Shown here: piece after piece, positions 1 through 11,786 of the stretch
Numbering within the stretch: the stretch's first letter is position 1
How the letters are laid out: every line of letters begins with the position of its first letter
Origin: Bidens hawaiensis
Taxonomy: Eukaryota > Streptophyta > Magnoliopsida > Asterales > Asteraceae
Reading direction: 5' to 3'
Length of the DNA: 64,000 nucleotides
Assembly (NCBI GenBank): GCA_021521415.1
Contig: JAIQDT010003875.1
Coordinates: 207,022 to 271,021, forward strand
Notes under the pieces: model-generated
Told to the model about the DNA's origin: nothing
The model's input: the letters and a program-made list of their open reading frames with translations, nothing else
The model's database searches: none
Program-made: the position numbers and the translations under genes

Positions 1-623
1 TCGGTAATAAAGATATATTGGGGTCGGTAATAAAAAAAGATTGGGGTCGGTCGGAATTTCGCTATGTAATATTTATATTATGTATTTATAAGAGTAACAT
101 TATGATTAATTTTATTTAGCGGATTAAAAACAAAATATAAAAAGATAATGATAATTAATCACAGTCTGGAAACTAAAGGGTCGACGATAATTTCAAGTTT
201 CTCAAAATCCTTCCCTCGCATTTTTTCAAATATAGATTAATGATGACTGTTTAATATTAACAGGATTCAAATTGGTGTCGTTAATCAATCTTAAATTGAA
301 AATCAACTCAAATTGAAAATTTCACATTTCTCCATGAACACATTACACTCATATTGTTACGGAAACATGATCATAATGATTCATTCCACATCTGTTGGCG
401 GTTTCTGTTCTAGAACTCGATTGACGATTTTTCAAAAATACGCAGATTTGTCATCAAGCAAATCATCTTCTTCTGCTAAGGTTTGTGATGATTTATATAT
501 GTTTATTGATCGGTTGTGTGTTCTTTATGAACCGATCAACAACTACCAATGCATGTGACGGTTTGTATATATGTTTATTTGCAATCAACAACTCTCATTT
601 TCATGGTACTTTGTGCGTAGGTC
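1..623. other. Left edge, no gene recognised
   Basis: AT-rich sequence with a short direct repeat of a GGGTCGG-type word in the first 55 bases. Small open frames here have no recognisable domain. It may be the 5' part of the CACTA-derived unit that follows, but nothing in it proves this. Confidence 0.4.
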
Positions 624-3287
624 ATGGAATTGGAAGGCATATATGACAAGAATGATGCATTGGAAGACCAGTTTAATGAAGAATTTCATGATGATTTGAG
701 TGACTCTGATATGATTCCCTCAGATGAAGAGAATGAACATAAAGTCAATGATGCCAAAGATAAAAAGAAAAGGGGATTGACCAGACTAACAAAGATGCGA
801 AGTGCCTACACATATTCTCGTGGTAAAAAAACATAAAGTCAAGTTTGATGCATTTGGCAGGTTGAGTGGAAAGTACATATCTGAATTCGTGAGTTTCTTA
901 GAAGATCTGGTCAGGGAGAAAGTGAATGTCAGTGTTCTTACATCGAAGGAAGCATCCAAAGAACTAAGGGATAGTTGTGGGAAGAGATTACGGTAAAATG
1001 CTGATCAATTATTTGTTTGCATACATTATATTTCATTCTAATTGTAATTGTTATTTTAGCGTTATTACGAAGTAGACGAAGACAAAAGAGAAGTTGTATG
1101 ACTCGTCTCGGTTTGCTCTTAAGAAGATTTAGAAGTAGGGTGTATAAATGGGACATACCCCCCAACCTAGACAAACCAGAGAAGTTAGCTAAAATTCCAA
1201 GATGGTTTCGGACAATAATCCTTAACCAAGATCACTGGGACAGCTTTGTCGCGTATACACAATCCGGCAAATTCAAGGTATAGGTCGATCTTCTAGTTAT
1301 TATCAACATATGTAATTTCATCATTTTTCATATTTTCATATTTATAAAATTTAATTAAGAATCGACATATGTGAGATTTAATTTTCATGAAGGATTCGTC
1401 GGACTTAAGGATGGAAGCTCGTACGAAGTCGCGTTACAACCACCGGTTGGGAAGAGGTGAATATGTTACTCTTGAAGAAAAATGGTAAATGTTTTATTCT
1501 TTAAAAATTCCCTAAATAGATGCTTAGGACATAAAAAAAGATTATGTGATTTAATGCTAATGCACTTTTCTTATAAATTATAACAAGCTTGCAAACAACG
1601 AAGTTGAGAAGATGTACCTCCCTCCCAGTGTCTGATGTGGTATAAAGCTCGTTAAAACAAATATGGTGAAATAGAATATTAGGAGGTTAAAATGCTCGCA
1701 CAACAACTAGTGAGTTCGGGCGACTGTCTTTAATTTATTCATATCTTCTTGCTAAAGTTGAATGATTTTACATATTATTTGAAGTTGAATGATTTACATA
1801 TTATTTTGTGTAGCTGGAAAATGAAAAAAAAAATCAATGCTGGGGAGTTGAAGGTTGATCAAGGCGAGGATGCCATGACACTGGTCTTTGGCCACGAAAA
1901 ACGTGGTTGCGTAAGAGGGGTAGGAACTGGAGTAATGTCTTCTATATATCTTCACGGTCCACGATGAGTTAGAGGATAGACGAAAGAACAAATAAAGGTG
2001 CTTCAACTTATGGTCCAGTCTGAGAGAGACGAACAGGAAAAAAGTGAGACAAGAAATACAGAAACATATTTTTTCACTCTTATAATATTTTTATAAATAT
2101 AAATCAATTAATCCGTTGTACTTTAACATTCTAATCCATTGTACTCATGAAAAGTAGTCTCCGACTCATTCAAGTGGGTCCCAGAAGAATCAAACTGCAT
2201 ATTCGGTGTGAAAGAATGACGACACCATTACTGATCATACACTTCAACTGAAACAGTCCACAAAGGTTAACATAACTCTTGTAACTTATTATTTTATTTT
2301 AATATTATTTTGATTAATTCAATTCTATTATAACATTGTACTTTAAATATGAGTATTTGATCAGGCCAATGAGACAGGTCCTGGAAATAAGTCTCCAATC
2401 AGGTGGGTGCCAACTGAAAAAAACTACAACTTTGTCCGGTAAGAATGACCGAGCCACTTCTCCTACAATCAAAAGGAAACATTTTACACATGAGAAAGTC
2501 AATCAAGTAAGTTATTCTTTGAATAATTCAGTAATTTACAATCTTCATTAATTAATTGTGGGAAATATACATTGTTATTTAGGAATCTTCCAAAACCGTC
2601 AAAAAGAACGCGGAAAGCTCACCTGTGCCAGTAACTACTCCTTCACCAAAAGAAGAACGAGTATGTACTTTTACAAATATGTCTTTGTATTTTTTTTCCT
2701 TTTTTCCTTATGATATAATGACAAAAATTATTATAGACTATCAAGTGTCGACTAGCAAATGTGTCCAAGAGAAACATTGTCGCTTCTGATAGGATTTACT
2801 TGTCCGAAGGTCTACAAATATATCACAATGTTCTAGTCTAAGGAGACTGATACAAAGTGTCGATTGAACAATCGATACAAGATGCATCATTTTTACCTCA
2901 TGAAATCCTTGATGCGTGAACATTCGGGGACGCAATAGGCGGTTTTGTTACTTGGCCGAAGGATCTTTGCATTATTGATGTGAGTTTCTGTAATTACTTT
3001 CTATAATGGTCTTTAATTTATTAAACTATTTCAAACAACTTAGGTGCTTTTTTCCATTTTAAATGGTGTTGACACAGGATGATCAACAAATTGAAAATCA
3101 AAAGGTCAACGACTTTACAAACAAGACAACTACTAAACATGTTGATGGTCAACAACGAAATCAATCGAAAGATTCAAAGGTCAAAAAAACACCTAAACCA
3201 AACGGACCAGTAGAATATGTCCAGTTGAATTATCTTAAATCGAAGTTCAACAGGAGTAGTACAAATGCAACAGCTAAGCCAGCTTAA
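624..3287 (+). pseudogene. CACTA (En/Spm, Ptta-type) transposon accessory ORF, decayed
   Basis: Broken exons of the plant Ptta/En/Spm 'Transposase_24' type protein, an accessory ORF of CACTA DNA transposons. In order: an acidic N-terminus (624-836); a block beginning FDAFGRLSGKY at about 850; a block with PPNLDKPEKL and LNQDHWDSFV at 1160-1280; a basic block RYNHRLGRGEY near 1420-1470; a WYKAR-NKYGE block near 1635-1670; and a GHEKRGCVRGVGTG block near 1890-1935. These match the usual order of this family as I know it. A C-terminal piece reading GDAIGGFVTWPKDL lies near 2930-2970, and a Lys/Asn-rich tail is at 3063-3287. Likely introns are visible, for example a TTCAAG/GTATAG donor near 1276. 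Stops and frameshifts occur in most exons, so it cannot make a full protein. The main TNP2-like transposase is not in the window. Confidence 0.65.
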
Positions 3288-3429
3288 TTAATTCAACTAG
3301 TGAGATTTAGATTAGGATGCATATTTGTAATTACTCCCGTTTAAAAATTTATATATATGTAGAAGAATTTAATTTAATTTTAATAATATTTTTCTATCGT
3401 TTCATTTATATATTATCCATTATTATACT

Positions 3430-4800
3430 TATTTCGCAAATGTCACTAAACGTGAATTGCAATCAAATTCATGTGATTATAATTCATATTTGGTCACATT
3501 TTAAATTATCATATGTCATTAAAAGGTTACATTTGGGTGATTATAAACTATATATAGTCACATTTTACTAAATAATTTGTGTCTAACATATATATATGGT
3601 CACATTCATTAAAGATAGTGTCACTTGTCACTAAAGGTATATATTGGTAATTTTGTGTTAACAATTTTATGATAATTAACTACGTATAATCATTGCCTAC
3701 ATAATATTTATGTCTACATCCAATAAACAGTCACAGGTTTTAGAAAAGACTGTGACTACAAGTATGTTATAAGGTCATGTAACTACGTAATATATGTCAC
3801 TAAAGGGAAATGTAACAACAAATATTCAAAGACAGTGTCACTGAATGATACACAACAGTGACACTTAAAATAAGAGATGTCACTAGAAGGTATGTAATAG
3901 TCACAACTTAGATTAACAATTGTGTGATAACTAACTACATATAGTCACACTGTTGAAAATTATTTGTCACTAAAATACATAAAAACTCACATTTATTTAA
4001 TAATAGTGTGACAACAAGTGTGTTAGGGTCATGTAACTACGTAATATATGTCACTAAATGAAATGTAACAAGAAATTTTCAAAGTTAGTGTGACTAAAGG
4101 ATACACAACAGTGACACTTAAAATAAGACAAGCTTATATTAAACATTTTAGGTCACATTTTCATTTGTGTTATGTCACTAGAAAGTATGTAATAGTCACA
4201 ACTTTGATTAAAAATTGTGTGATAACTAACTACATATAGTCACACTGTTCAAAATTATTTGTCAATAAAATACATAAAAACTCACATTTATTTAATAACA
4301 GTGTGACAACAAGTGTGTTAGGGTCATGTAACTACGTTATTACTAAATGGAAATGTAACAAGAAATTTCCAAAGTTAGTGTGACTAAAGGATACACAACA
4401 GTGACACTTAAAATAAGACTAGTTTATATTAAACGTTTTAGGTCACATTTTCATTTATGTTATGTCACTAGAAGGTATGTAATAGTTACAACTTAGATTA
4501 ATAATTTTGTGATAACTAACTACATATAGTCACACTGTTCAAAATTATTTGTCACTAAAATACATAAAAACTCATATTCATTTAGTAATCGTGTGACAAC
4601 AAGTGTGTTAGAGTCATGTAACTATGTAATATATGTCACTAAATGAAAATGTAACAAGAAATTTTCAAAGTTAGTGTGACTAAAGGATACACAACAGTGA
4701 CACTTAAAATAAGACTAATTTATATTAAACGTTTTAGGTCACATTTTCATTTGTGTTATGTCACTAGACGGTATGTAATAGTCACAACTTAGATTAACAA
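3430..4800. repeat. ~290 bp tandem repeat rich in GTCAC/GTGAC words
   Basis: The word CACAACAGTGACACTTA recurs at 3851, 4104, 4394 and 4690, giving units of about 290-296 bp (the first is shorter by a deletion). Between and before these points, GTCAC and GTGAC occur dozens of times in both orientations, many as GTCACTA. Dense short words in both orientations next to a CACTA ORF resemble the subterminal transposase-binding arrays of CACTA elements. The array stops abruptly at about 4800 in mid-unit, so the true element end is missing. Confidence 0.7.
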
Positions 4801-4890
4801 CTTGGTTTCCTAGAAAAAGACGATGAGACAAAGACGATGGACCGAATTGTTAAGCGATTACGATTGTGAAATTCGTATATATATACATAC

Positions 4891-4922
<32 letters not shown>

Positions 4923-5264
4923 ATGCATGTATCTGTGTATAGGTTGGCTATAGCATACACGCGACACTTCTTCCCTATCGACCGTTGCAATACACGACGA
5001 AACCCAAGATCTCGTAGACCCGGACGTGTGCGCTAGCGATGCAAGGACCCTTGGTCCGTCATGCGTGACACGCATACTTGTTTCATTTTATGTTTTGTGT
5101 TTCATGTATGTGTTATATGCGGTTAATAAACTATTTTGATTATAATCTTTATGTTTTAACTCATTATTATTGGTGATTGATCGAATGTTTTTAACTAGTT
5201 TTCAATGAAAATTAACAAGTTTGATTCATTCAAATTTTATTGAAACATCTTCACTACAATTCAC
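4801..5264. other. Intergenic stretch with AT/GT microsatellite
   Basis: A dinucleotide run at about 4876-4926, first AT then GT, is the only clear structure. It produces a low-complexity open frame on the - strand that I do not regard as a gene. Confidence 0.6.
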
Positions 5265-5274
5265 CTATAAATAG
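5265..5274 (+). promoter_or_regulatory. Possible orphan TATA box
   Basis: CTATAAATAG is a textbook plant TATA box. It is followed at the usual distance by a CT/CA-rich stretch like a transcript start. The downstream 75-codon frame (5240-5467) overlaps the box itself and resembles no protein I know. It may be the promoter of an old LTR, since the flanking sequence (from 5624) belongs to an LTR-type repeat. Confidence 0.35.
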
Positions 5275-5798
5275 AGCTACTCTGCTTCACATTCACCTTG
5301 CCACAACTCAATTTACGAAAATTATTGTTATTCTCTTAATTTCGTGTTCTTGCTCAAGTTTGACTTCTAAATGTCAAACCGTCATAGATTCAAGTTTCTT
5401 CTTTTGTCTTGTGACCAATCCTCGGGTTAGCTTGTATTATTTTTTGTATGTTTCCTTTAGAACTTAATGCGGGGTTGAAAATAATTTGACAACAATGTTA
5501 GTTCATAAAAAAGAATGTGGCTCACTTATGTTTCATTTTGGTCAAAGTTTGGATATTTTGTGCATATAACATCTAAAAACTGATATTTCCAAGTCTTAAG
5601 CAAAATATAACATATTTGTCATGTCGGAAATGAACCACTTGCATAAACTCATTTTCTTACCTTTTAGGCCCGTTTTGGTTTTTCTTGAAACGATTCAAAT
5701 TTATAAACATCACTAGTTATTATTGAAACCCAAATCTTAGATAAAAACTAAAATTTACCAACTTAAAAGTTTTACGACGAAACAATCTAATTTTACTA

Positions 5799-6368
5799 TC
5801 TAACTATACTAATGTAAGAATATAATAACGATGATGTGACAATCCCACATTCACTTTGGCATAATCTCTCTTCTCATTCATCCTATCTATCCATGGGTTA
5901 TGGGCAAAACCATATTGTCAAATGGGTTATATTTTCCTTTATAATTCTCTAATATCTCATCTCATTCATTCTAGCTATCTATTGGTCATGGGTCAAAATA
6001 ATGTTGGCAAATGGGTTATGATTTCATTTCTAATTTTCTAATTGAGTAATTTATCATCTTATTATCCTACCTATCCATGGGTCATGGGTCAAAACAATTT
6101 TGAGAAATGGGTTATAATTTCTCTCTAATTCTCTAATTTCGCATCTCATTCATCATAGCTATCTATGGGTAATGGATTAAAACAATTTGGCAAATGTTGT
6201 ATATCTATATTTTTTTGAATTTGTAAATCTGATTCTATACTTTTTATTGTTTATATTGCATGTTTTATTTTCTTTTTACCTTTAATTTTATTCATTTCTT
6301 TCAAATAACGGATCTTTTTGCTTTTATTATTTGTCAAATCTCGTGTAATACACAAGTTCAAAAGCTAG
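5799..6368 (+). mobile_element. Non-autonomous Helitron
   Basis: Begins TCTAACTATACTAATG, like plant Helitron 5' ends, and ends CTAG at 6365-6368. Just before the end is a small hairpin (CTCGTGT, AAT loop, ACACAAG, one mismatch) and an 8 base spacer. The flanking bases are A (5798) and T (6369), the expected A/T target without duplication. Length 570 bp, with no Rep/helicase ORF, so it would have depended on another element. It is inserted in repeat J. Confidence 0.75.
5868..6210 (+). repeat. ~90 bp minisatellite inside the Helitron
   Basis: Four imperfect copies of about 90 bp, each with a CTATCCATGGGTCATGGG-like core followed by AAA-C-ATTTTG-AAATGGGTTAT and a CT-rich segment. The copies begin near 5868, 5957, 6050 and 6141. 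They fill more than half of the Helitron. Confidence 0.75.
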
Positions 6369-6660
6369 TATATAATAACTAATTATAGTGAACTATATAT
6401 TTTTCTTTCAATTATTTCAAACTCCAAACTTTGAACCAAACTCATATCTTTTACTCATTTTCCCTTCCTCCATGAACATTGTATTAAACCTATAATTATT
6501 TTCTAGGATCCCACTTCCAACCGAACTCGCCTGGTTCAGCTTGCTTAGGTGCTTAATTCATCTTTCACTTGCTTAATCTTATAATGTGAGTTTCATAACC
6601 CCCTTTTCATACTTTTAACATTTTCGAGTGTAGCACGTTACAAATTTTCATTGTCATTTC

Positions 6661-7071
6661 ATGTTTCATGATCGTAAACCAAATCACATATGTGTCTACT
6701 ATGTATTTATTTCATGGTCTAATTCATCTAATTTTTAAACCCTAATAATAGCTCAACTACAAAATCTCAAAAATCAAAACTCAAATCAAAATTGAATGTC
6801 GTTGAACATTAAGAATTTTCAAATCGATAAAAAATTGATGATTCATTGAATCGAATTGATGTGTATAAGGCTATAAAATTGTCATGAAATTGCAGACCTA
6901 AATGAATTAAAAGTACACTCAAAACAAAATAGAAAGATGATGAAATTTACACACTATATAGAAAAACACTCAGAACAAAACTGAATAACACTCATAACAA
7001 AATTGTTGACCTAAACGAATTAAACTATAACTATACTAGGTCTTTACATCTAACCACTTATCTTATAATCA
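6661..7071. other. Internal remnant of an LTR element, no ORF
   Basis: AT-rich sequence without coding signals. Because a primer-binding site reading leftward abuts it at 7072-7090, it is probably the 5' internal leader of a minus-oriented LTR element. Confidence 0.35.
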
Positions 7072-7090
7072 CGGTTCTGATACCAATTTG
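7072..7090 (-). other. Primer-binding site of a minus-strand LTR element
   Basis: On the - strand it reads TTGGTATCAGAACCGTG, close to the complement of initiator methionine tRNA (TGGTATCAGAGC). It directly follows an LTR end GGTGTTACA on that strand, as expected at the LTR/internal junction. Confidence 0.6.
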
Positions 7091-7270
7091 TAACACCCCA
7101 ACCTTGGGCAGAATACGTCGAGGCGGTACATACAATTGCTCATAAGCTCATTAACACTATAAAAGTGACAAATATAACTATAAGTATGTATTCGATACAT
7201 TTCAAATAATCACAAGTACACATTTATTTGAAACAAAATACATTATATTATATATATTACAATTTCGGGG
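7091..7270 (-). repeat. 3' end of an LTR (minus strand)
   Basis: On the - strand this ends GGGGTGTTACA next to the primer-binding site. The last ~150 bases resemble the LTR end at 59100-59235 (both with TTGTAAC/AATGTGTAC-like text and a GTGTTACA end). The other LTR boundary was not located, so 7270 is approximate. Confidence 0.5.
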
Positions 7271-8157
7271 AATTGTGCATCATGAGTTGTAAGTTATGCT
7301 GTACCTTGCTGACTTCATATAACTTATTTGTTTTGCCCTAGGCGACGACGATGCGTACGGTGATTTTGGGGGCAAAGTTAGGGTTTGGTTACTCATGAGT
7401 TGCTTCTAGGCGTTCTCTAGAGGTAAGAAATTCCTATTGTTATTTGTCAAACAAGTCAATCATTTAGATGTTCTTATCGATAATATGAATAATTCCTCTA
7501 TTTTTGTGGAGGCTCCAATTCACTTAAGAATTACTATTGTAATTGATTCATTATCAGGTTACAAATGTGGACCCTAAATCCAAATGATAAGTTAGTTTTA
7601 CACAAGTTTGAGTTTGATGTTTAATTATAGTTTATTTAATATGTAACCAACTTTCTGGATCGCAAATGCAAGTCTGTACCAACTATTTTAGAATGGTTAC
7701 GATCACGACATGGTTACAATAAGATATTATTATAGGTACAGTCTTTTATTCTCATTTGTTTGGAGATCTGAGTAATTGTTGAATGTTGATTTAATATATG
7801 TGAGTATATTTGTGTTCCTTTTTTTGAATATTTTTTTAACATCACATGAACTCACTGTAGTGCTTTATGATAAAACAAGCGAACATTGAAAGGAAAAAAT
7901 GTTACTAAAGGTTAGTGGTTTAAAAGAAAACATACTTAGAGCAGTTAGTGGAGCTTCACAAGACGAGTTAGTTGTTTCAGCCAAATCACTAAACTATTTG
8001 GTGATCTAATGAAGAACTAATTCGTTGTTTTATTGAGAATTTGAGAGTTTGAGAATTGCATTTGGTAGAACGATTTAATGATTGCTTTAGTTTTTTAATT
8101 TTTGATTCATGTTTAATTAGTTGATTATTGAGTTAAAATTTTAAATCAGAAGGAATT
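7271..8157. other. Non-coding stretch with weak exon-like islands
   Basis: No ORF above noise. Two short islands look exon-like: one at about 7343-7422, between a pyrimidine-CCCTAG and an AGAG/GTAAGA, and one at about 7670-7735 that reads 24 codons without a stop. Neither matches a family I recognise. Confidence 0.3.
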
Positions 8158-8889
8158 TGTTTCATTAGTTGCAACTATTAGTGCATTGGTTCGTCGTCTC
8201 GATCTTTGTTTATCTATGTAATTTATATTTATTAACTTAAAGGGTATTTTGGTAATTTTTATGTACATTCATTAGATTATATAGCCATGTTATATGTATT
8301 GGCCATTCGCTATGAAGTGTATCACGAATGAGTCTATAAGTTATCATTATGTACCGGTCGTTAAGGTTGTTTAACGAATGAGGTATAACGAATGTGTCAT
8401 TCGTTATATTTTAAGTTAGCATTAGAAAAGAAGATGAATGGATCCCATTCGTTATGGAATGTATAACTGTAAGGCCCCGTTCCCGGTAGCCCTACTTTAG
8501 CGTCGGATTTACTCATAAACACAGTTCTACAAATCAGAGTTAATTAAAACTTTCGCGGAATATAAAACTTTAACCGTTTATTACAAACATTTAATCTTTT
8601 CTTTAAAACCATAACATATATTTAACACATCGTTTCTTCCATCTTCAGATGCCAGCCGTTCAATCCATGCCATGTGCCATCCTCATGCCGGCTCTTTAGT
8701 TCGCTCACCTGCGTGCATACTAAAAGTCAGCTACGCTGAGTGAGTTCTAGTTAATCAAGCAACTTACCATACAACCACTTCATACAATATGTACGTATCC
8801 GAAGACACATAATCCACTGTCTAACCTGTCCACCTTACCACTTAACCACTTAACTTCCCCTAACCACTTAGCCACTTGTTTACGGAAAC

Positions 8890-9095
8890 ACATAGAAGCT
8901 TGCCCTCTCACGTGTTCACGTTATGCCACTTAATAACAAGGGCACGTATAGGCTTTCCCTATCACGCACTCACGTTATGCCACTTAATAACGAAGGCACA
9001 TATAGGCTTTCCCTATCACGCACTCACGTTATGCCACTTAATAACGAAGGCACGTATAGGCTTTCCCTATCATGCACTCACGTTATGCCACTAAC
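8890..9095. repeat. 54 bp tandem repeat in LTR G
   Basis: The phrase TTATGCCACTTAATAAC recurs, with its TTATGCC core at 8921, 8975, 9029 and 9083, exactly 54 bp apart. Units are nearly identical. Confidence 0.9.
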
Positions 9096-9724
9096 ACCCT
9101 TACTAGACTCTTGCCACTTCTAACACACTCTACCTCTACCTGCCAATATCACACTTCATATCAGTTCATTATTTACGTAATAAGCAAGTCACATCATAGT
9201 ATTCATACACACTAACAACCACTTGGAATTTACTATCCTTGGCGATACGTGCAATATCCGAAGATCGTTCACGTACCGGCAAGCATTATAAAATAGCTAC
9301 CTCGTATAACATCTATAGCATACACTTACCACTTAAGGTAAGTGTATTCACACTTCACATCGAGTATGCACACAGCCCCGAAAACATAACAAGGAAATGG
9401 GGCTAGAAACTCACCTGAACTCGGTTACTTCTTCTGCTAACGGTTACTCCTTCTCGAGTTGTGCGCATTTAACTGTTTAATAATTACAGTATTAAGTACC
9501 GCTCTAGTCATCTCATTGCTACTTAATTAGTCTTACACGTCTAAGCTGTTTTACTTCATTAAATAATTACCGGTTAGTTAATCGTTACTCGTTAACCTTT
9601 TAAAGGTATCTTTCATAAATTGCCAAACTCCAAGGGCTGTTATGTAATTATATAATTCTTTTCTAAGTCCAGGGACCATTCTGTCTTTATATTAAGCTCC
9701 TAGTTCGTTACTTTGCCCTTAACG

Positions 9725-9935
9725 AATTGGGTAAAGAATCATCCTCTGATTCGCTAAGCTCCCATAACGAACTAGCTAACGAATCACCCTCTGATTCGCT
9801 AAGCTCCCATAACGAACTAGCTAACGAATCACCCTCTGATTAGCTAAGCTCCCATAACGAACTAGCTAACGAATCACCTTCTGATTCGCTAAGCTCCCAT
9901 AATGAACTAGCTAAAGAATCACCCATAACGAATCA
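9725..9935. repeat. 45 bp tandem repeat in LTR G
   Basis: About four units of 45 bp, with CTCTGATT at 9744, 9789 and 9834 and a variant at 9879. Each unit contains ATAACGAAC and AACGAATCAC, close to the word that is clustered in elements A and C. Confidence 0.9.
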
Positions 9936-10501
9936 CCCATAGTTCTTATCCATACTTTGACTCAAGGGTCAAAGTCAAAATCGTCAAGAACAGCAAATAG
10001 TCAACAGATCTTAGATCTGCAATTAAACCTTCGTTTCTTAACCAAATATCACGATTTTGGTATCAACGGAATCGTCTGACCAGCGCCTACAAACCCCAAC
10101 CATCAAAGTGGCCTAACATCGATGTTTAAGGGGTTCGATTTAGGCATATAGGTTACGGGTTCTCTTAGGTTAACAATTAACCTATCAAATGCTAATCAAT
10201 TCCAGTAATATTCGTTGTTTTGGGTTCGTTTATAACAAACTAACACAGATCTATGATTTCCCAAATCAAACCGAACCTATACGAACGATTTCTAACTATA
10301 AACGTACCTTGAACGAGTCGAACTACGAACACGGTTAAGCCTTGATGTTTTTTTTGTCTGTCACGACGTTCCAGCACCAACAAGCTCGGGTTTTTGCCTT
10401 CGGATCTTGGTTCGGGTTATAAGATGGTGTTGTGTGTATTTTCTAAGGTGTAGGCTAGTGTGTAGATTAGGATAAAAATGGAAAGGATTAGGGTTTAAGG
10501 G

Positions 10502-10511
10502 GTATTTATAC
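10502..10511 (-). promoter_or_regulatory. TATA box of LTR G
   Basis: On the - strand the context is GGGAGTATAAATACC, followed about 30 bases on by AACCCTAATCC and CA-rich leader sequence. This sets the transcription direction of LTR G to minus and leaves a U3 of only about 140 bp. Confidence 0.6.
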
Positions 10512-10665
10512 TCCCTTAAGCCCATGGACCTAAGGCCCATCTTTCTCTTTTGGTTCATAATTAAGTCCATCTAAAATCCTACTTATCCTATCATATTTTA
10601 TTATTATTATTACTATCCGAACAAAAAAAATTGGGATGTTACAATAACGAATGGGTATCGTCTTC

Positions 10666-10673
10666 TATATATA
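10666..10673 (+). promoter_or_regulatory. TATA box of element A 5' LTR
   Basis: TATATATA in the context CGTCTTC-TATATATAG-TCCTG. The same context occurs in the 3' LTR at 53829-53836, directly downstream of the AACGAATG cluster. The LTR of element C has a matching TCGTC-TATATATAGG on the - strand. Confidence 0.6.
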
Positions 10674-10837
10674 GTCCTGTACCTGATTAACAAGCCATTA
10701 CTCTGCCCGATTGTTCTCTCAACATACACACTTCACCTAACGCATCAAACACTGATTCAAAAATTTATAATATATCAATGAACTACATCCTTAAATTATG
10801 AATTGAAATCGAATACGTCCGTAATAGGTTCCTCAAG

Positions 10838-10850
10838 TGGTATTAAAACC
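10838..10850 (+). other. Primer-binding site of element A
   Basis: TGGTATTAAAACC, two bases after the LTR end, resembles the initiator-Met tRNA complement TGGTATCAGAGCC with several changes. Confidence 0.55.
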
Positions 10851-11324
10851 TAGACGTTCAATTATTGAGGTGATTTGATATTAATTGATATGAATTGATG
10901 AGAATTCATTGGTTAATTGTTTGAGTTTAAGGTTTGAAACTATTTTGATAGATTTTGGATCAATTATTACTATGCAACGGATAATTGAGGTCAATTTAAT
11001 CATAATTCAGTTCGTAATTAGATCTGTAAGCATAGTGTTAGTTTAATTGGATAATTGTTGGTTACTTTGTTGGATTTGAGGTTTTATTTGGTTTACATGG
11101 AACAAATTGTTACAAGAACGGTTTTGGTTGATTTCGGACAAGTTTGGATGAGAATTTATGGTTCGAGTTAGTCAGGGTTTGTTCGGATTGTTATAACGAG
11201 TTGATTAAGCGTTTATTTGTTGAAATTGGTGTTGAAACATACGAGATATCCGTGTTTGATTGTTGTTTGGATTTGAGTTTGGATATGAGAGATTTAAGAT
11301 TTGGAAATCTTGTTGAAGATTTGA

Positions 11325-11690
11325 AGGATCCATTCGTTACATATAAAGACTCATTCGTTATATTGTAACTGATCATTCGCTATAAGAACATAACCGTTTT
11401 GTGACACATGTGAGGTTGTTATAACTAATCATTCGTTCACTATAGCTCATTCGTTACCAAAAGATCATTCGTGTGCTAATTCGTTTAATTTACTAGTCAT
11501 GCGTTACTCCATTCGTCATTGGATCATTCACATGAACAAAATTCATTCATTACTCAAAAACTGGTCATTCATTATAGCTATTCGTTATTTGGTATAATTC
11601 GTTACAGTCATTTGTGATACCATTCGTTATCAGAATCATCCTCATTCGTTACCATTACCTTATACCATTCGTGTGACTGCTCATCATTCA
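11325..11690 (+). repeat. Word cluster CATTCGTTA before gag of A
   Basis: ATTCGTTA, ATTCGTTC or ATTCGTG-like words occur about every 20-30 bases between the PBS and the gag start. The same word, in both orientations, is clustered in both LTRs of A (8275-8465, 53640-53820) and before and inside the ORF3 leader intron. Confidence 0.8.
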
Positions 11691-11786
11691 TTACCAGAAT
11701 TTACACTTTTCACCCATAAATTTGTTATTTGGACATTTTATAATCTAAACTTTGAAGTGTTGATCATTTAACCACATATTTCTAAA

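Larger units (their letters stand above)
5624..6660 (+). repeat. LTR-type repeat J, copy 1 (split by Helitron)
   Basis: The segment at 5624-5700 matches, in opposite orientation, 60270-60350. The segment at 6580-6650 (ATGTGAGTTTC, then a C-run, then TGTAGCACGTTAC) matches 59998-60054 on the other strand and 58504-58562 on the same strand. These shared blocks mark one dispersed LTR-type family, which I associate with Gypsy LTRs of composites from memory. True ends were not found. Confidence 0.5.
8468..10643 (-). mobile_element. Solo LTR G with TSD ATAAC
   Basis: Starts TGTAAGGCCCCG and ends GGGATGTTACA on +, flanked by ATAAC at 8463-8467 and 10644-10648. The uninterrupted 3' LTR of A reads straight through this point near 53811, which proves the insertion. 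Length 2176 bp. A TATA box reading leftward puts the promoter near 10505, so the LTR is minus-oriented and starts TGTAACATCCC. No internal domain is present, so it is a solo LTR left by LTR-LTR recombination. Its family also occurs at 62554. Probably Gypsy, by LTR style only. Confidence 0.9.
8158..10835 (+). repeat. 5' LTR of element A, split by solo LTR G
   Basis: Apart from the insertion at 8468-10643, it matches the 3' LTR at 53547-54029 from the TGCATTG block near 8182 to the GGTTCCTCA end. Shared landmarks are CGTCTCGATC, an AACGAATG-rich block, a TATATATAG box and AATATATCAATGAACTA. The first ~25 bases are uncertain. LTR copies differ by many substitutions and by rearrangement of the word cluster, so the element is old. 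Confidence 0.75.

Noticed and set aside
4794..5075. 93-codon ORF on the minus strand
   Set aside because: Its middle is a translated CA/TA microsatellite; no domain.
7343..7735. Small intron-containing host gene
   Set aside because: Islands are too short and match nothing known to me; splice-like words occur by chance in AT-rich DNA.
8876..9123. Open frames with repeated residues
   Set aside because: They are translations of the 54 bp tandem repeat in different frames.
8890..9935. CRISPR-like arrays
   Set aside because: The 54 bp and 45 bp arrays are head-to-tail repeats without unique spacers, inside a plant solo LTR.
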